A stretch of 8,262 bases of DNA from UBA2022 sp964621555 (GTDB lineage Bacteria; Patescibacteriota; Dojkabacteria; SC72). Positions 6,654 to 8,262 of the stretch are shown here, one piece after another. How positions within the stretch are numbered: position 1 is the first letter of the stretch; each line of letters opens with the position of its first letter. Made by a program: the position numbers and the translations under genes. The stretch covers positions 1-8,262 of the forward strand of contig CAZUOO010000032.1 in assembly GCA_964621555.1 (NCBI GenBank), written 5' to 3'. Under the pieces are notes generated by a model. It was not told the DNA's origin, made no database searches, and was given only the letters and a program-made list of their open reading frames with translations.

Positions 6654-6682
6654 TTTTTACTATATTCTCGACCAAATGTCAA
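6654..6682 (-). promoter_or_regulatory. Promoter of rpsO-pnp
   Basis: On the minus strand a perfect -35 (TTGACA, 6682-6677) is followed after 17 bases by TAAAAA (6659-6654), four of six matches to the -10 consensus. It would start rpsO-pnp transcription near 6647, independently of the DHH-like gene. A second, weaker -10-like pair closer to the ATG (TGTGATAGT, 6594-6586) could give a near-leaderless start instead. Confidence 0.5.
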
Positions 6683-6725
6683 TGATATAGGCTAGAGCAA
6701 TAGCTAATTACAATAGAGGTTGATA

Positions 6726-7838
6726 TTAGATTTGCATCTCAATCGTCTCAACAAGTTTCTTCTCAAACTCAGTTTTCTTCCAATATTTAATATCGCAAAC
6801 TGCATGAGAATCATCGCCATTACCACCAAAAAGCCTTGCGAAAGCGAGAGCAGACTTCTCTTCTGGTTGGTTAGATTCTATGAAACAGGTATATACCCCA
6901 TCTTCAAACTCAACCCCCACAAAGGCCATTCTATACTCCTGAGAGATATTAAAAGGTATTCTCCCTCGAAGATCCAACTGATCTTTAGTAATCCCAATCT
7001 TATCTACATCCTGCTTACTAACCAGTGACCAGAGGAGCGAAGCCTGTTCATTTACCTTAGCCTTTTGCATCATTCTCATCTGCAGCTTTGTATTCTCAGA
7101 GGATTTTGAGAAGTACACCTCTTTGAGCGACTTTGATAGGTCGGCGCCATCGGATAGCATAGAGGATACAACCTCCCATGAATTGGAGCTTACATTTCCC
7201 TCTAACACCTTTCGATGATTAATAATTCCGTTTAATAGTATTTCAACTCCGTCCTTACCGATATCCACTTTAGAATCTCTTAGATTGTTGTACACTGTTT
7301 CTGCATACGACGCTCCGTCTTCTATAACAATGTCTATATCAGCCTTTGGATATGATACACTACCAACTGAAATTGTAGGGAGGTCTTTAAATAGATACTC
7401 GTTCTCGTCATAGATTTTCTTTAATTTTTTTGAATCTGGAATATCAACAAGTATAGTGAGGTCATACATCGCCCCGGCCTGATTCAAGATCACATTGTCG
7501 AAGGTAAAGTTACTGTCACCGGGAGTTATAAGGAACTTTAATTTCCTTTCTGCAACGATATCGTCGTATATAATTTTCTCAACGCTAGAAGATCCATAAT
7601 CAATTGTTATTTCAAATGAAACAGGTCGAATTTCAGTGATATAGAGGGAATTGTGTTTTTCGAAAAGTGTGGTGATTGTAGAAGGCACTTTACCAGTAAT
7701 CAAAAGGTCTACTTTCTTATCCATCCCTGAGATTACATTCGTAACTCCAATTACAGCACATGCCTTGTCAAAGTTATCTACAGACTTGGCAATTATGAGG
7801 ATATTTTTAGATTTGGAGAGTAGCTCTTTTAGAGACAT
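6726..7838 (-). CDS. DHH/DHHA1 (NrnA-like) family protein with degenerate catalytic motifs
   Basis: A 370-residue protein between infB and rpsO, where many bacteria carry an NrnA-type DHH phosphoesterase (oligoribonuclease/pAp phosphatase). The fold is traceable by eye: NILIIAKSVDNFDKACAVIG (12-31) fits the first-motif region, LTILVDIPD (127-135) the second, TISVGSV (155-161) the DHH strand, GIINHRKV (204-211) the fourth, then SNSWEVVSSMLSDGAD, and RLFGGNGDD (335-343) the DHHA1 GGGH motif. The metal and catalytic positions are mostly lost: the DHH strand reads VGS, the aspartate in the GIvxD motif is Asn207, and GGGH is GGNGD; D24 and D132 remain. It is therefore probably not a phosphodiesterase; an RNA-binding or scaffolding role is a guess. 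The infB stop lies 31 bases upstream, so co-transcription is likely. An AGGG four bases before the ATG is the only SD-like site here, and it could pair with CCCTA (7864-7860). Confidence 0.7.
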   Translation of the reverse strand: MSLKELLSKSKNILIIAKSVDNFDKACAVIGVTNVISGMDKKVDLLITGKVPSTITTLFEKHNSLYITEIRPVSFEITIDYGSSSVEKIIYDDIVAERKLKFLITPGDSNFTFDNVILNQAGAMYDLTILVDIPDSKKLKKIYDENEYLFKDLPTISVGSVSYPKADIDIVIEDGASYAETVYNNLRDSKVDIGKDGVEILLNGIINHRKVLEGNVSSNSWEVVSSMLSDGADLSKSLKEVYFSKSSENTKLQMRMMQKAKVNEQASLLWSLVSKQDVDKIGITKDQLDLRGRIPFNISQEYRMAFVGVEFEDGVYTCFIESNQPEEKSALAFARLFGGNGDDSHAVCDIKYWKKTEFEKKLVETIEMQI

Positions 7839-7869
7839 ATAACCCTATATAATATTTACTAGGGATATA

Positions 7870-8262
7870 TTACTTTATTATTTTATAACAGTAAAGGGAG
7901 TCGCCAACTTCAACCTCTATCTTTGAGTCTAGAATCACTCCACACTCCTGTTCTTTCTTAGCTTCGGTAATAGTATCTTTCTGATTTCTTAATGAATGTA
8001 TCCTGCCTTCACCTCTAATTTCATCATCACGTACGACATATACCTTACAACCTCGCTTCACAATACCATCCTTGACTCTACAACCAATAACCACTGTACC
8101 ATCAGAGAGTGTAAAGAGGGCTCTAACTTCTGCATTTCCAATCTCTTCTTCTGTTTCCTGTGGCATTCCTAAAAGTGCGAGCGCATCACCCAATTCCTCT
8201 ACAAGTTTATATATAATATCGTAGGTTCTAACTAATACTTTCCTATCTTTTATTAGCTTTGT
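7870..8262 (-). CDS. infB: Translation initiation factor IF-2, C-terminal part
   Basis: The frame is open from the right edge to TAA at 7872-7870, giving the last 130 residues. They match the C-terminal half of IF-2: VRTYDIIYKLVEEL, the spacer with EIGNAEVRALFTL, then the C2 beta-barrel that holds the CCA end of fMet-tRNA, with IGCRVKDGIVKRGCKVYVVRD, GRIHSLRNQKDTITEAKKEQECGV and VEVGDSLYCYKII. The GTPase domain lies outside the window. A TTG at 8193 is internal to this frame and is not a start. The protein ends at YKIIK, slightly shorter than E. coli IF-2. It heads the minus-strand cluster infB, DHH-like gene, rpsO, pnp. Confidence 0.95.
   Translation of the reverse strand, partial: TKLIKDRKVLVRTYDIIYKLVEELGDALALLGMPQETEEEIGNAEVRALFTLSDGTVVIGCRVKDGIVKRGCKVYVVRDDEIRGEGRIHSLRNQKDTITEAKKEQECGVILDSKIEVEVGDSLYCYKIIK

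Noticed and set aside
6487..7028. Plus-strand frames opposite rpsO and the DHH-like gene (6487-6690, 6720-7028)
   Set aside because: They overlap real minus-strand genes, lack a plausible start context and show no motifs.
1481..7872. UGA recoding, suggested because none of the seven observed stops is TGA (three TAA, four TAG)
   Set aside because: The long conserved genes contain no in-frame TGA at all, as expected under the standard code; seven stops in an AT-rich sequence are too few to infer recoding.
8191..8193. TTG as a start of a short separate gene at the right edge
   Set aside because: The frame stays open upstream to the edge and the upstream residues match IF-2, so this is the C-terminal part of infB.
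1..8262. CRISPR arrays, tRNA or rRNA genes, insertion sequences, prophage or toxin-antitoxin genes
   Set aside because: No regularly spaced repeats, cloverleaf-like segments, transposase motifs or terminal inverted repeats were seen; all long frames are accounted for by housekeeping or surface-protein genes.

Overview
The window is AT-rich and tightly packed. It contains no gene-free stretch above about 150 bases and no RNA gene, insertion sequence or CRISPR array that I can see. The proteins are bacterial (IF-2, S15 and PNPase) but divergent. Short leaders, near-absent Shine-Dalgarno (SD) sequences and a single-pass surface protein with a fibronectin III-like domain carrying an internal YDDRD motif together suggest a small-genome Patescibacteria (CPR) lineage. 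That placement is an inference from style and not a phylogenetic result. The standard code fits, since every long frame reads through without in-frame TGA.

Left part, minus strand (1-1328): the N-terminal 442 codons of a secreted or membrane-anchored, cell-surface, multidomain protein that runs off the left edge. A 152-base divergent intergenic region follows. It holds a perfect 24-base terminator-like palindrome and a textbook extended -10 promoter placed so close to the next ATG that the mRNA is predicted to be leaderless.

Centre-left, plus strand (1481-3234): a two-gene operon of rRNA-type methyltransferases, rsmE and a NOL1/NOP2/sun (RsmB/RsmF-like) m5C methyltransferase, coupled by a one-base stop/start overlap (TAATG).

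Right part, minus strand, read from right to left: infB (the C-terminal end of IF-2, entering from the right edge), a DHH/NrnA-like protein whose catalytic motifs have been lost, rpsO and pnp with a strong intrinsic terminator, then a PIG-L/LmbE deacetylase whose promoter begins inside the pnp terminator T-tract. This is a trimmed version of the classic bacterial infB-rbfA-(DHH)-truB-ribF-rpsO-pnp translation/RNA-decay locus, with rbfA, truB and ribF absent from the infB-rpsO interval.

Most of the window serves ribosome function and RNA turnover: initiation (IF-2), the small subunit (S15), rRNA methylation (RsmE and the m5C enzyme) and RNA decay (PNPase). The most unusual items are the apparent DHH pseudoenzyme at 6726-7838 and two matching terminator-plus-promoter junctions with identical TGATATAAT -10 elements.
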